From Morchella semilibera (lineage: Eukaryota > Ascomycota > Pezizomycetes > Pezizales > Morchellaceae), in the NCBI GenBank assembly GCA_009192285.1, contig WBVU01000004.1, positions 3,308,001 to 3,372,000 on the forward strand: a DNA stretch of 64,000 bases, written 5' to 3'. This document shows positions 1 through 14,300 of the stretch, in pieces (position 1 is the stretch's first letter; every line of letters starts with the position of its first letter). The position numbers and the translations under genes were made by a program. The notes under the pieces were generated by a model that saw only the letters and a list, made by a program, of their open reading frames with translations, did not search any database and was not told the origin of the DNA.

Positions 1-1184
1 CGTTGCAATATCGTTATTCGTATCCACATCCACCCAACGGTTTATACTGGAGCTTTGAGTAGCTGTCCAGAGATAGTCTCCCGATACTACAACCTTGTTG
101 ACAGATTCTTGTTCCTGGCATACAGCTACACAAATGCCCTCCTCAATTTCGCTTGTCCGGACGTCGGTTTTTGCAACGAGCCCGGAGCGGTCACTCGAGT
201 GGAATATATCGAGAGCTGGATGAGAGGAGTAGAGAGACCATACACTGTCGCTGTGCATACTGAGTGTATGGAGGCATCGTCCTGCAGTTAGACTCCACAT
301 TTTGATTGTCGTGTCCGAGGATGCCGTTAAAATTATATTTCCTTGCTCGCTCACCAGGATAGCACGAACATTGTCTGTATGCCCAAGAAACTTTGTGATC
401 CTTTTGCTTGACCGCGGATCCCATACTCGGACAACACTTTCAGGACCACCACTTGCGAGGATTCCACCGGCACCCCCAATACCAAGTGAATAGACCGAGC
501 CCTTTGTGTTGAGCTCGTCGCCTATATCAATCTGTAGCTTTTCTCCTCCTCCATTAAGATCCCATATCTTAATTTTTCTGTCTAGCCCTCCACTGGCTAC
601 CCAATCTGAGTGCACTCCCGGGGTTGCCAAACACTTCACATAGTCACTATGTACACCGATTGTTTCTGCTGACTGCTGTTCAGCGTGTGGCCGCCAGAGT
701 TTCACTGTAAGATCCGAAGAAGCAGATACTAAGGCAGTGTTGGACTGGCACAGTGCGATGTCATTAACCCAGTGCGTATGCGCTTGTATCTGTGCACGGA
801 ATTTAGATGGTGGTGGAGGTGTGGGACGCGGGGTGAAAGTCGGCTCTGCGGTTCTCTCGGAGAGGTCAACCCCAATGTTCCAAGAGCATATAACGCCGTC
901 GCGACCAGCTGTATAACTGTAGTTGTATATCAGTCCCGATGTCCTGTAGTAGAGTTCCTCGAGGGAAAACTAACAGAATTCCTTGTTTATCTACTGCAAG
1001 GCTGTTGACGCCTAGGCGGTGGCCAGGAGAGTTCGCAAGAGGTAAAACTAGCAGGAACAGTGAGCGCGACCGGATACATAGCTATGTCTCGCATTCCAGA
1101 ATGAAGACGGTTTCTGCATCAGAGATAAATGCCTGGGCTAGAAGACTAACCGTAACTGATCCGTTGGCGAGCCTTGCGTGCCAT
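1..1184 (-). CDS. WDR48/UAF1-like WD40 repeat protein (5' part, runs off the left edge)
   Basis: Exons read on the minus strand are 1184-1151, 1047-975 and 916 to beyond position 1. Introns 1048-1150 and 917-974 have donors GTTAGT and restore one frame. The protein starts [18 protein letters not shown] and continues through [11 protein letters not shown], a pattern typical of fungal WDR48 homologues. WD40 blades follow, with recognisable strands such as [35 protein letters not shown] and [13 protein letters not shown], then [12 protein letters not shown]. In animals WDR48 (UAF1) is the scaffold that activates USP1/USP12/USP46; in fungi the homologue (S. pombe Bun107) partners ubiquitin proteases. 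That role is known for the family and inferred here. The C-terminal DUF3337 region would lie outside the window. The gene is divergent from dynein. Confidence 0.9.
917..974 (-). other. intron 2 of the WDR48-like gene
   Basis: A 58-nt GT-AG intron with donor GTTAGT, a CTGAT branch-point-like element and acceptor ACTACAG on the minus strand. Removing it joins ...KQGIL to YTAGRDG, the expected WD40 sequence. Confidence 0.85.
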
Positions 1185-2386
1185 CTTTTACCGGCGGAAG
1201 TCTTCAGGTAAACTGTGGGGGTGGTTGGAGAATATGATGGAGGTTCAATACAAAATATTGGCCCAGGATTTCGAATAAACTGAGTTTCTTGAGACTAGGG
1301 GAAGCCTCCCGTGTAATATATACCCGGCGATATTCGATATTTCACTGGTAGTAGTACTATGGTGAAGCGAACCGGGAAAGAGAGATGCAGTACTAGTACC
1401 GCCGCATCAGTATGCTCAAGGGTGCAGAAGGCCCATAGGGAGGCTCCCCACATCTATTCTCAGCCTCCCCCTCATTGTGGAGTAATATCCCCATAGGTAC
1501 TCATGCTTTTTCTCTAGACTGATCTCCTGCAGTCATGTGCATCCCGACCTGTCAAACCAGAAACTGGGAGAGGCACCCATCTTGCACGCGTACTACTACG
1601 TTAACCTCATAATCGATAAGTTGACAGCCATCTTGCACTAACGCGCACTCTAAATATTCAATACGAGTTTTAGTTAGATAGATGTAAATGGGGTATCCGA
1701 TGAGACGCGCATTGCTACCGTACTATGAAAATACATGTAGTAATACATGTATATATAAGTGTACATGCAGAACCTCCATGTAAACAAATGGTATGCAAGT
1801 AAAGCAGATGTAGTGGTTTATCTCCCCTTCAAAACAAATGGCCGAACTTATACTCTTTGTATAGATCTCTCTGACGCCGATTCTTATACCATTCCCGTGC
1901 TCTATGATTTCTATGACCTAGAGCACAGCAAATGAAGTATGTAGCTACATGCTGTGCAGTTGACTGTACCCCAATCTACACCCTTCCAGAAGAAAAAGTG
2001 GTTGCTACACAAATCCAACAACGGCGGCGCTGAACCCTGTCTCATCTGGGAGCTGGTGTGTATTAACTTCCCCTTGCTCCCATATCGCTATCGGGACAGC
2101 AACCAACTATACTCTTCTCCTCCATCAACCTCCCTTTCCACACAGGAGGTGGTATCATCGTCGGCCTTCTTTCTCCAGCCCAAACACACCTCCGCATTCC
2201 CTACATCTGCACCTACATCTATTATTGATTGTCACCAACTTTCTACCCCCGCTCACATACAATAGATCATACAGGCTTTATAATCTCCCCCAACTCATAT
2301 GCTACACTAACAGTGCAAAACTTACTAGCTAGATTTCGTACCGACGTCGGAGCCTAACAGTTTGGACGCTCTATACAGCTTTAATC
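1185..2386. promoter_or_regulatory. divergent intergenic region between WDR48-like gene and dynein
   Basis: About 1.2 kb with no convincing coding signal. It should hold both promoters. Several copies of ACATGT-type palindromes lie at 1731-1772. A pyrimidine-rich stretch at about 2100-2260 precedes the dynein start, as is common in fungal promoters and 5' leaders. An open frame at 1954-2265 begins at GTG and has no recognisable features. Confidence 0.5.
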
Positions 2387-5300
2387 ATGGACGGCCCTGT
2401 TGTGGCAGCTAGCAATACTACATTGGCCACTTCCCCATCTACCACTTCACTCCTACCAGCTTTCAACCCAATCCTACTCATCGACTATCTCACAGAGGTT
2501 CTTTCTGTCACATTAGGTGCTAGCAAACGAGACCTTGAGTCTAATGGGGGCATTTTGTCGGATCTCCGATACTCAGAGACTCTGTCAAAATGTTCAAGAT
2601 TTGCTACAGAGCCGATAGTAGCTCTCTATGCCTCCAAAGATGTACTTGAAAAGGAACCTTCCCCAGAGGATGTTTCGTGTATGTTTGTTTCTACTCCTGT
2701 CTGTTACAAGCCTTTGATTAAACATGGTTATAGCACCTATATCTTCTAGTCCAGCCTCAGTTACCTATATTTACTCCATATCATCGGAGATGTCCTCATC
2801 ACCTAGTACGGTGGCTTCATTAGCTATTATTAAGAGGCCGCAGCCCCTGGATCCTACCGTACCCCTTCATGCACAACTTCAGATCATGAATCTTCCTGGT
2901 ACGGTAGTCTTGAATAGTGGCACACAAGGATCCGTATCCCCATTTGAGATCTTACACTCCGTTGTACATTTGGCACTGGGCCCGTACTTTGATGCCTACA
3001 CCAAAGGCCAAGAGACTCAGTCGCATGGTCGAATTAATAGGTTTGCAGATGGGGAGGCAAAAACAGGTATTCCTGTTACGAAGAAGAAGTTGGCAGAGCT
3101 CGAACTCTCGCTTTTACATTTACAACAGAACATTGAGATTCCCGAGCTGTCGTTGGCTCTTCATCAAGTTGTTCAGGCAGCAGTTGATGAGGTACTTAAT
3201 ATCTAGATAGAAGTGCATCACATGTAAACTGATCAGGTGTACAGGCCCTTCTCAAAAACACTCGACCATCACTGGAGCTCATCCCTCCTCACCTACTTCA
3301 AGATAGTACCTTCCTAAATAATCTACAGTCTACAGTTAATGCTTGGATCAAATCGATTCAGTCAATCACAAAAATGTCTCGTGATACTGAAAGTGGGACT
3401 GCCACCCAAGAAATTAATTTCTGGCTGTCAATGGAGAGTGCATTAGAGGGCATCGAAGAACAGTTAAGAAGTGAAGGGGTGCTACTCACTTTAGAAATCC
3501 TAAAGCATGCAAAGCGATTCCACGCCACTGTCAGTTTCATCGCGGACACGGGACTCAAGGAAGCAACCGACAAAGGTTGAATTTTTTTTATTATTATCCT
3601 AGATTTTTCCTTTCATGAACCTGTATTAACTATGTGGTTCTTAATTAATAGTTCAAAAGTATAATCAACTGATGCGCGATTTTCCGCTCGACGAATTGTT
3701 ATCTGCCACTAGTCTGCAGAAAGTCCAAGATGCAATTGTCGGGATTTTCCTCCACCTCAACAAGAAACTTCGCATCTGTCCATATCCTATTCGCCGGGCA
3801 CTGCCGCTTGTCGAGGCCATCTCAGCAGATTTGGACTCCCAGATCCACACCCTACTCAGTGGACGTCGGTTGATGCACTTGGAGTATAGAGATTTTGAGT
3901 CACTTATGAATGTTGCTGAAGGGGTTTTCAAGACTTGGGAAGAAAACATTAAAGAGTTCACAAACGTTGCTAGGGATGTTACACGAAAACGATCCGAGAA
4001 ATTCATACCCATCAAAATCTCTGCCAGGCATCTCAAGACTCAGGAGCGACTTGCATATATTAAGGCATTTAGACATGGTCATGAGCAGCTGCAAAGAACA
4101 ATTGCGAATGTTCTCGGTCCAAAGTCATATGAGAACGGTATACCCACCATAACACCGGGAACTGCCGTGGCGAATGGAGTCGCTATGATCGAGGATATCG
4201 GCGATGTGGATGCCGTTGACGAGGTCGCCCAGGCCTATGCCGTGTTGAAGGATGTTGATGTATTGGATGTTACGCCAGAGGGAACGGAAATCTGGATTGC
4301 CGCAGAAAACGCGTACAATGAACGGACATCGCGTGTTGAGAACTCGATTATCGCAAGGTTGAGGGATAGGCTTGCCACCGCAAAAACAGCGAATGAGATG
4401 TTTCGTGTGTTTTCCAAGTTCAATGCTCTTTTTGTTCGCCCAAAGATTCGGGGTGCTATTCAGGAGTATCAAACACAGCTTATCGACAGCGTGAAGCAAG
4501 ATATAGCGGCCCTCCATGAGCGTTTCAAGCAACAATATGGCCACTCAGAGGCTCACGCGATGGCTCAATTACATGACTTACCTCCTATATCTGGAGCGAT
4601 TATATGGGCAAAGCAGATCGAGAGGCAATTGAATGCTTATATGAAAAGGGTAGAAGATGTATTGGGTCGTGGCTGGGAAATGTACCATGAGGGCCAGAAG
4701 TTACAGGGAGAGAGCAACACATTCAAGAAAAAGCTAGACACAAGACCAATCTTCGAGTCGTGGTTGCATGATGTTACAAAACGAAATCTATCCATCTCTG
4801 GGCGTTTGTTTAGTATCACAAGGAACAGAGCTGCCGGAAACACACTTGAGCTCACTGTAAACTTCGATCAACAGGTTATCGCGTTGTTTAAAGAAGTTCG
4901 AAATCTTATATGGCTTAATTACCAGGTTCCACACTCAATCAACAACATCTCCAAGGAAGCAAAACGGGTATATCCCTATGCGGTTAGTCTGATGGAAACA
5001 GTAAGGACCTATGCACAAACGAATAGAAATATCATGGAAATGTCGGATGTATCAATTCTACTCAGCGGATACCAGAATGATGTCAACAGTCTCATCACAA
5101 AGGGTATTCCCCTCAAGTGGGAATCATTTGTACATTCTTATGATCTGCATCTGAGGCAACTGCAATATCTACCCAACGGAAATATTGACCCAACGACATC
5201 ACTTGCTGGAAGGGAGAGTAAGCATGTTCAATTTGTTCGCGACTTTGCTGCAGCGGTATCAATCCTTCAGAGTAAGACCGGAACCCTAGGAAGTATTCAC

Positions 5301-8300
5301 GACACGACTCAAAAATCTATGGCCGAATTGCGAACTTGCCCATATGACCACGACGCTTTCCAACAGAAACTCGAGATCATCCAGACCGCTGTCGATCAAC
5401 TCAACCTAGAGAACTATGTCAACCTTCCGCATTGGGTTGGCGAATTAAACAGTAAGATTGAGGAAATATTCCTCAACAGGCTTACGGAAGCAATTGTCTT
5501 ATGGATCGAGGTATTTAAGGATGCAAAAGGCGATGAAGGTGCAGATGGGGATATTCAGAGGAAGAGGTTTAGTAAAATTGAAAGCGAAGATATGGAGATA
5601 GTTTCCAAAGAAAATGGCGCCTACAACCCGAGGATGAAAAGACTAGTGCATGAAATTAGTATTAGGAATCAGGTCATTTACCTAGACCCTCCATTGGAAT
5701 TCGCACGGGCAAGTTGGTATAGTCAGTTGCACCAATGGCTAGGGATTGCGTGCAATTTGAAAAAGTTAAAGGCCAGTCGGTATGAGATGAATATCAACTT
5801 GGCGGCTGGGGGAGACTCGGAGATGCTATTTTCTGATTTGGTGAGTGATAATAATATCAATAAATCCTTACATAGACTGATGATGGTAGCCTGCAAACTG
5901 CGCTTCTACGCTATCTGATGCGTATGAAGCCATTGAACAGAAGCTGGCAGCAGTTGGAGCGTACGTGGATGAATGGCTTAGGTTCCAATCGCTTTGGGAT
6001 TTACAATCAGAACAGGTATATGATATTCTCGGGGACAACTTGACTAGGTGGTTGCAACTGCTCCAGGAAATCAGAAAAACTCGGTCTACGTTCGATACTT
6101 CGGAAGTAAGTCGTTCTTTTGGCAACTTAACCATCGACTATGAGCAAGTCCAGACGAAAGTCAACGCCAAGTACGATCAATGGCAACACGATATCCTCCT
6201 CAAATTTGCCAATAAACTTGGCTATCGTATGCGAGAAGCACATGCTGAGATTGGGAAAGCAAGACGTGATCTCGAGGGACAATCGCTTGAAGCTTCATCG
6301 ACTGCACAGGCCGTCGCGTTCATCACCATTGTCCAGCAATGTAAGAGGAAAGTCAGGACGTGGGCACCCGAAGTGGAGTTATTTAGACAAGGAGAGACAA
6401 CACTTTCGAGACAGAGGTACCAGTTCCAGGGCGATTGGTTATTTGTTGATCAGATTGACGGCGAATGGGGCGCGCTGAACGAAATATTGGCGAGGAAGAG
6501 TAAAATCGTACAGGACCAAACAGACGCGCTCAGAGCAAAGATTCTGGCGGAGGATATGGTGGTAACCGATAAAATTAACAACATTGTTGGAGAATGGAAC
6601 GATCAGAAGCCAGTCTCTGGGACTATCGCGCCCGAGGAAGCCTCACACACGCTTAAAGAGTTCGAGGCCAGGCTTTCCCAACTCAAATCAGAGTCTGAGA
6701 TGGTTTCAAAGGCTAAGGAGGCTCTTGATATTGCTGCTGGTCCTGAAAATATTCTTGTCTCCATCCTTGAAGAGGTACAGGACTTCAAGTCTGTTTGGTC
6801 TGCACTTTCAACAATTTGGAAGAGCCTGAACGATCTTCGAGACACGCCTTGGTCTTCTGTCCTCACTAGGAAAATTCGACAGGGTCTTGAGGGCCTTATT
6901 AATATGACCAAAGAGATGCCTAGCCGTATGAGACAGTATGCTGCATTTGAGCATATTCAGAATGTACTCCGACAACTTGTTAAAGTTAATCCCTTATTAT
7001 CTGAGATGAAATCTGAAGCTGTCCGGGAGCGACATTGGAACAAAATATTCAAGGCACTGAAACCGGGACAGAGAGTTTATCTTAGTTCGCTCACATTAGG
7101 GGCTGTCTGGGATTTGAATTTGACCGCTAGTGAGCCCGTTATCAAGGATATAATTGCCCAGGCGCAAGGAGAGATGGCGCTTGAGGAGTTCTTAAAACAG
7201 GTTTTTATCATATATCCTACATTTTATGAAACTACTTGCTGATGCCTTCTTAGGTCCGAGAGACGTGGACTAGCTACGTGCTAGACTTAGTCGGATACCA
7301 AAACAAATGCCGTTTGATTCGTGGATGGGATGATCTTTTCGCCAAGTGTAGTGAGAATCTGAACTCGTTACAGGCAATGAGGCATTCACCTTACTACAAG
7401 GAATTTGAAGACGAAGCCTCATCATGGGAGGATAAGCTTAATCGCGTCCATGTCCTATTCGATATCTGGATCGACGTGCAGCGCCAATGGGTTTACCTTG
7501 AGGGTGTGTTCACTGGAAATGCCGACATCAAGCATCTTTTACCTATTGAATCATCACGATTCCAGAATATCAATTCCGAATTCTTTACCGTTATGAAAAA
7601 GGTGTATAAATCGCCTTATGTTCTCGACGTCCTCAACATTTCAGGTGTCCAGAAATCTCTCGAACGTCTCGCAGAGCTTCTAAATAAGATACAAAAAGCT
7701 CTTGGCGAGTATCTTGAACGCGAGCGTGTCCAATTCCCTAGGTTCTATTTCGTTGGTGATGAGGATTTATTGGAGATTATCGGTAACAGCAATGACTCTG
7801 TCAGGATCCAAAAGCATTTCAAGAAGATGTTTGCCGGTCTTAACGGATTGATTCTAGACGATGATTCTACAATTCTCGGATTTACTTCAAAGGAAGGCGA
7901 AGAAGTCAAATTGAAGAAGGAAATTTCACTGATCAAGACACCAAAGATCAACGATTGGCTGACTGCACTGGAGAATAACATGAAGCTTACTCTCGCAGAG
8001 TTATTAGCAGAGGCTGTGAAAGATTTCAAAGAGATTTTTACTGCAAAAGAGTTAGACCAGGAGAGATTTACGGAATATATTGCGAAGTACCCTGCACAGA
8101 TTTTGGTTCTTGGGACACAGGTGGTGTGGACGACGGTTGTGGAAAAGGCACTGAGTGATGGTGGAGGCGATCTGTTTGAGCTATATGAACAAGAGGTTAG
8201 GGTGCTTTCGTTGCTTGCTGCCACCGTTCTAGGGGATCTGGGTGCAATACAGAGGAAGAAGTGCGAACATCTGATTACCGAATTTGTACATCAAAGAGAT

Positions 8301-11300
8301 AGTATCCACAGGCTGGCAAAGTCTGGGGCCAACAGTACGGAGGATTATATTTGGTTATTGCAGATGAGATATCATTATGTGGAGGAAGGCGATTATCTCA
8401 ACAGGCTCAAGATCAGGATGGCAAACGCGGAGTTGGAATACGGATTTGAATATCTTGGTGTGGCAGAGAGGCTCGTCCGCACACCATTGACGGATCGCTG
8501 TTTCTTGACACTGACGCAAGCCCTCTGTCAGAGGCTTGGAGGGTCTCCATATGGCCCCGCTGGTACTGGTAAGACAGAGTCTGTCAAAGCGCTCGGCGTA
8601 CAGCTTGGGCGATTCACTCTTGTCTTTTGTTGCGATGACACTTTTGATTTCCAGGCTATGGGAAGAATCTTCTTGGGTATTTGTCAGGTTGGTGCTTGGG
8701 GTTGTTTTGACGAGTTCAATCGACTCGAAGAAAGAATTTTGTCGGCTGTCTCACAACAAGTCCAGAATATTCAATTGGGGTTGAAAAAGGCGATTGAGAA
8801 TCCAAATGCCCAGATCGAACTCGTTGGAAGGCAGCTCAAGGTTCACCAAAACACCGGTATCTTCATTACCATGAATCCTGGATACGCCGGCCGTTCGAAC
8901 TTGCCGGATAATCTTAAAAAGCTCTTCAGAAGCGTTGCAATGTCCAAACCAGACAAAGAACTCATTGCAGAAGTCATGTTGTACTCCCAAGGTTTCGCCC
9001 AAGCAAAGTCACTTGCGAAGCAGACTGTGCCATTCTTTGATCAGTGTGCTAAACTCTTGTCAAAGCAAGCACATTACGATTTTGGATTACGTGCCTTAAA
9101 AAGTGTCTTGGTCAGTTCGGGTGGGCTAAAGAGAGCTAGGCTAGTAAATGATGGGGTTGGTGCGGACAAAGTTTCGGACGCGGATTGGGAAGCACAGATT
9201 ATTGTGCAGAGCTTGAGAGAGACTATTGCACCTAAGCTGATTAGAGATGATGTTGAAATTATGAAAAGGTAGTATTTATCTCTATTTACAAATGGATCCA
9301 TGCTAAAACCCTTTTAGAATCGAGAATGAATCTTTCCCGGGGATTGAATATATCCCTGGAAATCTGTCAAAGTTAGAAGATGCGATCAGGAATATTGCTG
9401 CAGCTCAGAACCTGGTAGTTACGGATGTTTGGATGACAAAGATTTTGCAGCTTTATCAGATACAAACCATCCACCACGGTGTCATGATGGTCGGAGATTC
9501 GGGGTCGGGGAAATCTGCTGCATGGAAAGTGCTACTTCAAGCTTTACAGATCGTTGAGGGGCAAGAAGGTGTGCACCACATTATTGATTCGAAGGTTATG
9601 TCCAAGGAGTCATTATACGGAAGTCTTGATTCAACAACAAGGGAGTGGACTGATGGGCTATTCACGAGTATTCTGCGAAAAATTGTGGATAATCTTCGCG
9701 GGGAGGATTCGAAAAGGCATTGGATTGTGTTTGATGGTGATGTCGATCCGGAGTGGGTCGAGAATTTGAACAGGTACACACACCCCAGTCCGCTTGTCCA
9801 ATACCTGTGGCTCATACTAATCGTCTGCAGTGTTTTGGATGACAACAAACTTCTGACATTACCTAACGGAGAACGTCTGAACCTACCGGCAAATGTCCGT
9901 ATTATGTTTGAGGTTGAGACCCTGAAGTATGCAACTCTAGCTACCGTTTCACGTTGTGGTATGGTATGGTTCAGCGAGGATACGGTTACATCGATGATGA
10001 TGGTCAAACACTACCTCAAATCTTTAAGAACAATCGTGTTTGACGACCTTGATGAAGATAACACTATTAGCTCCGGGCAAGTTTCCGTCAAAGCCTTGTC
10101 AACTCAATCTCACATGGCCGAATTACTCACTCAACTATTGGAGAATGACAACTTCATTGCGGATACACTGACGGAGGCGAAAAAATATAACCATATCATG
10201 GAATTCACTGAGGCTAGAGTTCTCAACACTATGTTTTCGTTGCTCAACAAGATTTGCCGAAATATGATCGAATACAATATCCAACATGTCGATTTCCCAC
10301 TCGAGGATGAGCAAGTGGAGGCCTATGTCTCTAAGAAACTTCTCTTGGCAATGGTCTGGAGCTTCACTGGTGATTGTCCGTTGGCTGACAGAGAGTCTTT
10401 TGGTCGATACGCGTGTGGCTTAACTACAATTGAGCTGCCGCCGCTCGGCGAAGGAGGAGCGATCATTGACTACGATGTTTCGTTACCGAGAGCTGAATGG
10501 ACACCTTGGCAAGATCAAGTGCCGCAAATCGAAATCAATACGCATTCGGTTACGCAAACCGATATCGTTATTCCCACCCTGGATACTGTCAGGCACGAAG
10601 ATGTACTCTATTCCTGGCTGGCAGAGCATAAACCGTTGCTTCTCTGTGGTCCTCCTGGTTCCGGTAAAACGATGACATTATTCAGTGCTTTGCGGAAGCT
10701 ACCAAATATGGAAGTAGTTGGTCTCAATTTCTCCAGTGCTACGACACCTGATCTCCTCATCAAAACATTTGAACAATACTGCGAGTACAAGAAAACTTTG
10801 AACGGAGTTATGCTGTCTCCTACGCAGATTGGGAGATGGTTGGTTATATTTTGCGATGAGATCAACTTACCTGCCCCTGATAAGTACGGGACTCAACGTG
10901 CCATCTCTTTCCTCAGACAGTTGGTAGAGCAAAATGGATTCTGGAGGACTTCGGACAAAACCTGGGTCACATTAGACCGCATCCAGTTTGTCGGTGCTTG
11001 TAATCCTCCCACCGACGCTGGCCGTACGCCGATGGGGGCGCGTTTCCTTCGCCATGCACCTCTCATCATGGTTGATTACCCAGGAGAGATGTCTCTGCAG
11101 CAAATTTATGGAACTTTCAACAGCGCTGTTTTGAAGATTATCCCTAGTCTTCGTGGATACTCGGAACCCCTCACTAAGGCCATGGTGCAGTTCTATCTAG
11201 AGTCACAACAGAAATTTACTCCAAAAATCCAGCCACATTATGTTTACTCCCCTAGAGAATTGACTAGATGGGTCCGTGGATTGTATGAGGCACTTCGACC

Positions 11301-14300
11301 TTTGGAAACGCTTACGGTGGAGGGTTTGGTTAGAATTTGGGCTCATGAGGCGTTGAGGTTGTTTGAAGATCGTTTAGTTGGGGAGGATGAGAGGTTGTGG
11401 ACTAGTGATGCGGTAAAGCGAGTTGCACTGCAACACTTCCCGGGTATTGACGAGCAGAGAGCACTAGGCGGACCTATCCTATTCTCTAATTGGTTATCAA
11501 AGAACTACGTGCCTGTTGAACGTGAACAGCTGAGGGATTTTGCCAAAGCAAGACTGAAGACTTTCTGCGAAGAAGAAGTAGATGTGCCATTGATCTTGTT
11601 CAATGATGTTTTGGAGCATGTCCTTCGGATTGATCGGGTTTTTAGGCAACCTCAGGGTCACCTAATATTAATCGGAGTCAGTGGAAGTGGAAAAGTAAGC
11701 AGCGGCGCCCTCCTTCCCTTACTATTTCCTACTAATTATTGAACTCAGACTACGCTTTCCCGGTTCGTTGCCTGGATGAATGGTTTGAAAGTTTTTCAGA
11801 TCAAGGTTCACGGTAAATATTCTGCCGAGGACTTTGACGATGATCTAAGGGATGTGCTCCGACGATGCGGCTGTAAAGGCGAAAAAATATGTTTCATCAT
11901 GGACGAGTCAAACGTACTAGACTCAGGTTTCTTGGAGCGGATGAATACCTTACTTGCTAATGCAGAGGTCCCTGGTCTCTTTGAGGGTGACGAATTCGCC
12001 GCTCTGATGACGGCGTGCAAGGAGGGGGCTCAGCGGCAGGGCTTGCTTTTAGACTCTCAAGAAGAGTTATATAAGTGGTTCACTCAGCAGATTGTCAAGA
12101 ATTTGCACGTTGTTTTCACGATGAACCCGCCTGAAGAGGGCCTTTCCTCCAAGGCGGCAACTTCGCCCGCGCTCTTCAATCGTTGCGTACTGAACTGGTT
12201 CGGTGATTGGTCGGATCAGGCCTTTTACCAAGTCGGCATGGAACTCACTCAATCTCTTGACCTAGACCGTGCTACATACAGAGCACCCGACAGTATCCCG
12301 GTAGCTTACCGCGAACTTGTATTGCCACCTTCACACAGGGAAGCCGTTGTCAATGCTATGGTTTATATCCATCACTCACTACATCGGTTCAACTCAAAGC
12401 TCCAAAGACAACAAAATAAGACAACCTTCCTTACTCCCCGCCACTTCCTTGACTTCGTCGCACAATATGTCAAGCTTTATAACGAAAAACGTGAAGACCT
12501 AGAAGAGCAACAGCGGCACCTGAATGTTGGTTTGGAGAAGTTGAAAGACACGGTGGATAAAGTCCGTGACCTGCGTGTCAGTTTGGCGTCAAAACAGCTC
12601 CAACTTGAAAAGAAGAGTGCCGAGGCAAACGAAAAACTTCAAAGAATGGTCGCAGATCAACAAGAAACAGAGCAGAAACGTGCGGCATCTCTTGAAGTTC
12701 AGGCAGCGTTAGAGGTACAAGAGAGGGAGGTTGCAGAACGTCGGGAAATCGTTCTTAATGATCTTGCCATGGCTGAACCTGCAGTTATCGAGGCCCAAAG
12801 ATCTGTCAGCAACATCAAAAAACAACATCTTACCGAAGTAAGGGTCATGGGTAAACCTCCGCCAGCTGTTCGTCTTGCTATGGAGTCTGTGTGCACACTT
12901 CTGGGCCACAAGGTAGATGGTTGGGCTGGTGTCCAAGCAATCATTAGACGAGATGACTTCATTTCTAGCATCGTCAACTTCGACAACGAGAGACAAATGA
13001 CCAGACCGCTTCGCCAACGCATGATGAAAGACTATCTCTCGCAACCAAACTATTCTTTTGAGGCCATGAACAGGGCCAGTAAGGCCTGCGGGCCCCTGGT
13101 GCAATGGGTGGAGGCTCAGGTCAACTACTCAGAGATCCTCGATCGCGTTGGGCCCCTGAGGGATGAAGTCGATCAACTAGAAGAGCAGGCCAAACAAACA
13201 AAAGCCCAGGCTCAGGAAATGCAAGATACTATTGCTGAACTGGAGCAGAGTATTGGGAGATATAAGGAAGAATATGCTGCTCTTATTAGCGAAACCCAAG
13301 CCCTCAAGACCGAAATGTCCCGAGTGCAGTTCAAGGTGGATCGCAGCGTCAAACTTCTAGATAGTTTATCCTCGGAAAGGACTAGATGGGAGGATGGAAG
13401 TAGATCTTTCGAAACACAGATTGGGACTCTTGTTGGGGATGTTCTTGTCTCTGCGGCCTTCTTGGCTTACAGTGGACTTTACGATCAACAATACCGTAAG
13501 GCGATGTCAGATGATTGGCTACACCACCTTTCATTATCAGGGATTGAGTACAAGCAACATAACCCAATAACAGAATATCTCTCCACTGCAGATGAACGAC
13601 TAGTATGGCAAGAGAATGGTCTTCCGGTAGACGACCTATGCACAGAAAATGCCATCATCCTTAAACGATTCAACCGGTATCCTCTTATCATCGATCCTTC
13701 TGGCAGAGTTACAGACTTTTTAGTAAACGAGAGCAAGGAAAGACGTCTTACTGTTACCAGTTTCCTTGACGACTCTTTCACCAAACAATTAGAAAGTTCA
13801 TTGCGTTTCGGTAACCCTATACTCATACAAGATGCAGAACATCTTGATCCAATCCTCAATCACGTCTTGAATAAGGAGTATCAAAAAACTGGTGGGCGCG
13901 TTCTGATCCAGCTTGGAAAACAAGAAATCGACTTCTCTCCATCATTCAAACTATTCTTGTCGACTCGTGACCCGTCAGCTACTTTTGCTCCCGATATTTG
14001 CAGTCGTGCGACATTTGTCAACTTCACGGTTACTCAGAGCAGTTTGCAAACACAATCTTTGAACCAAGTCTTGAAATTTGAGAGGCCTGATGTTGATCAA
14101 CGCAGAACAAACCTGATGAAACTCCAAGGTGAATTCAAATTGCACCTCAGGCAATTGGAGAAACGTCTTCTCCAGGCATTAAACGAATCCCGTGGAAACA
14201 TCCTTGACGACGATCGTGTTATTGATACTTTGGAAACACTCAAGACCGAGGCGGCAGAAGTCTCTCGGAAGATGGCTGAGACGGATGGAGTGATGACCGA

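Noticed and set aside
9774-9830. In-frame 19-residue insertion in dynein
   Set aside because: It has GT and AG ends and is absent from the family ([11 protein letters not shown]); treated as an in-frame intron.
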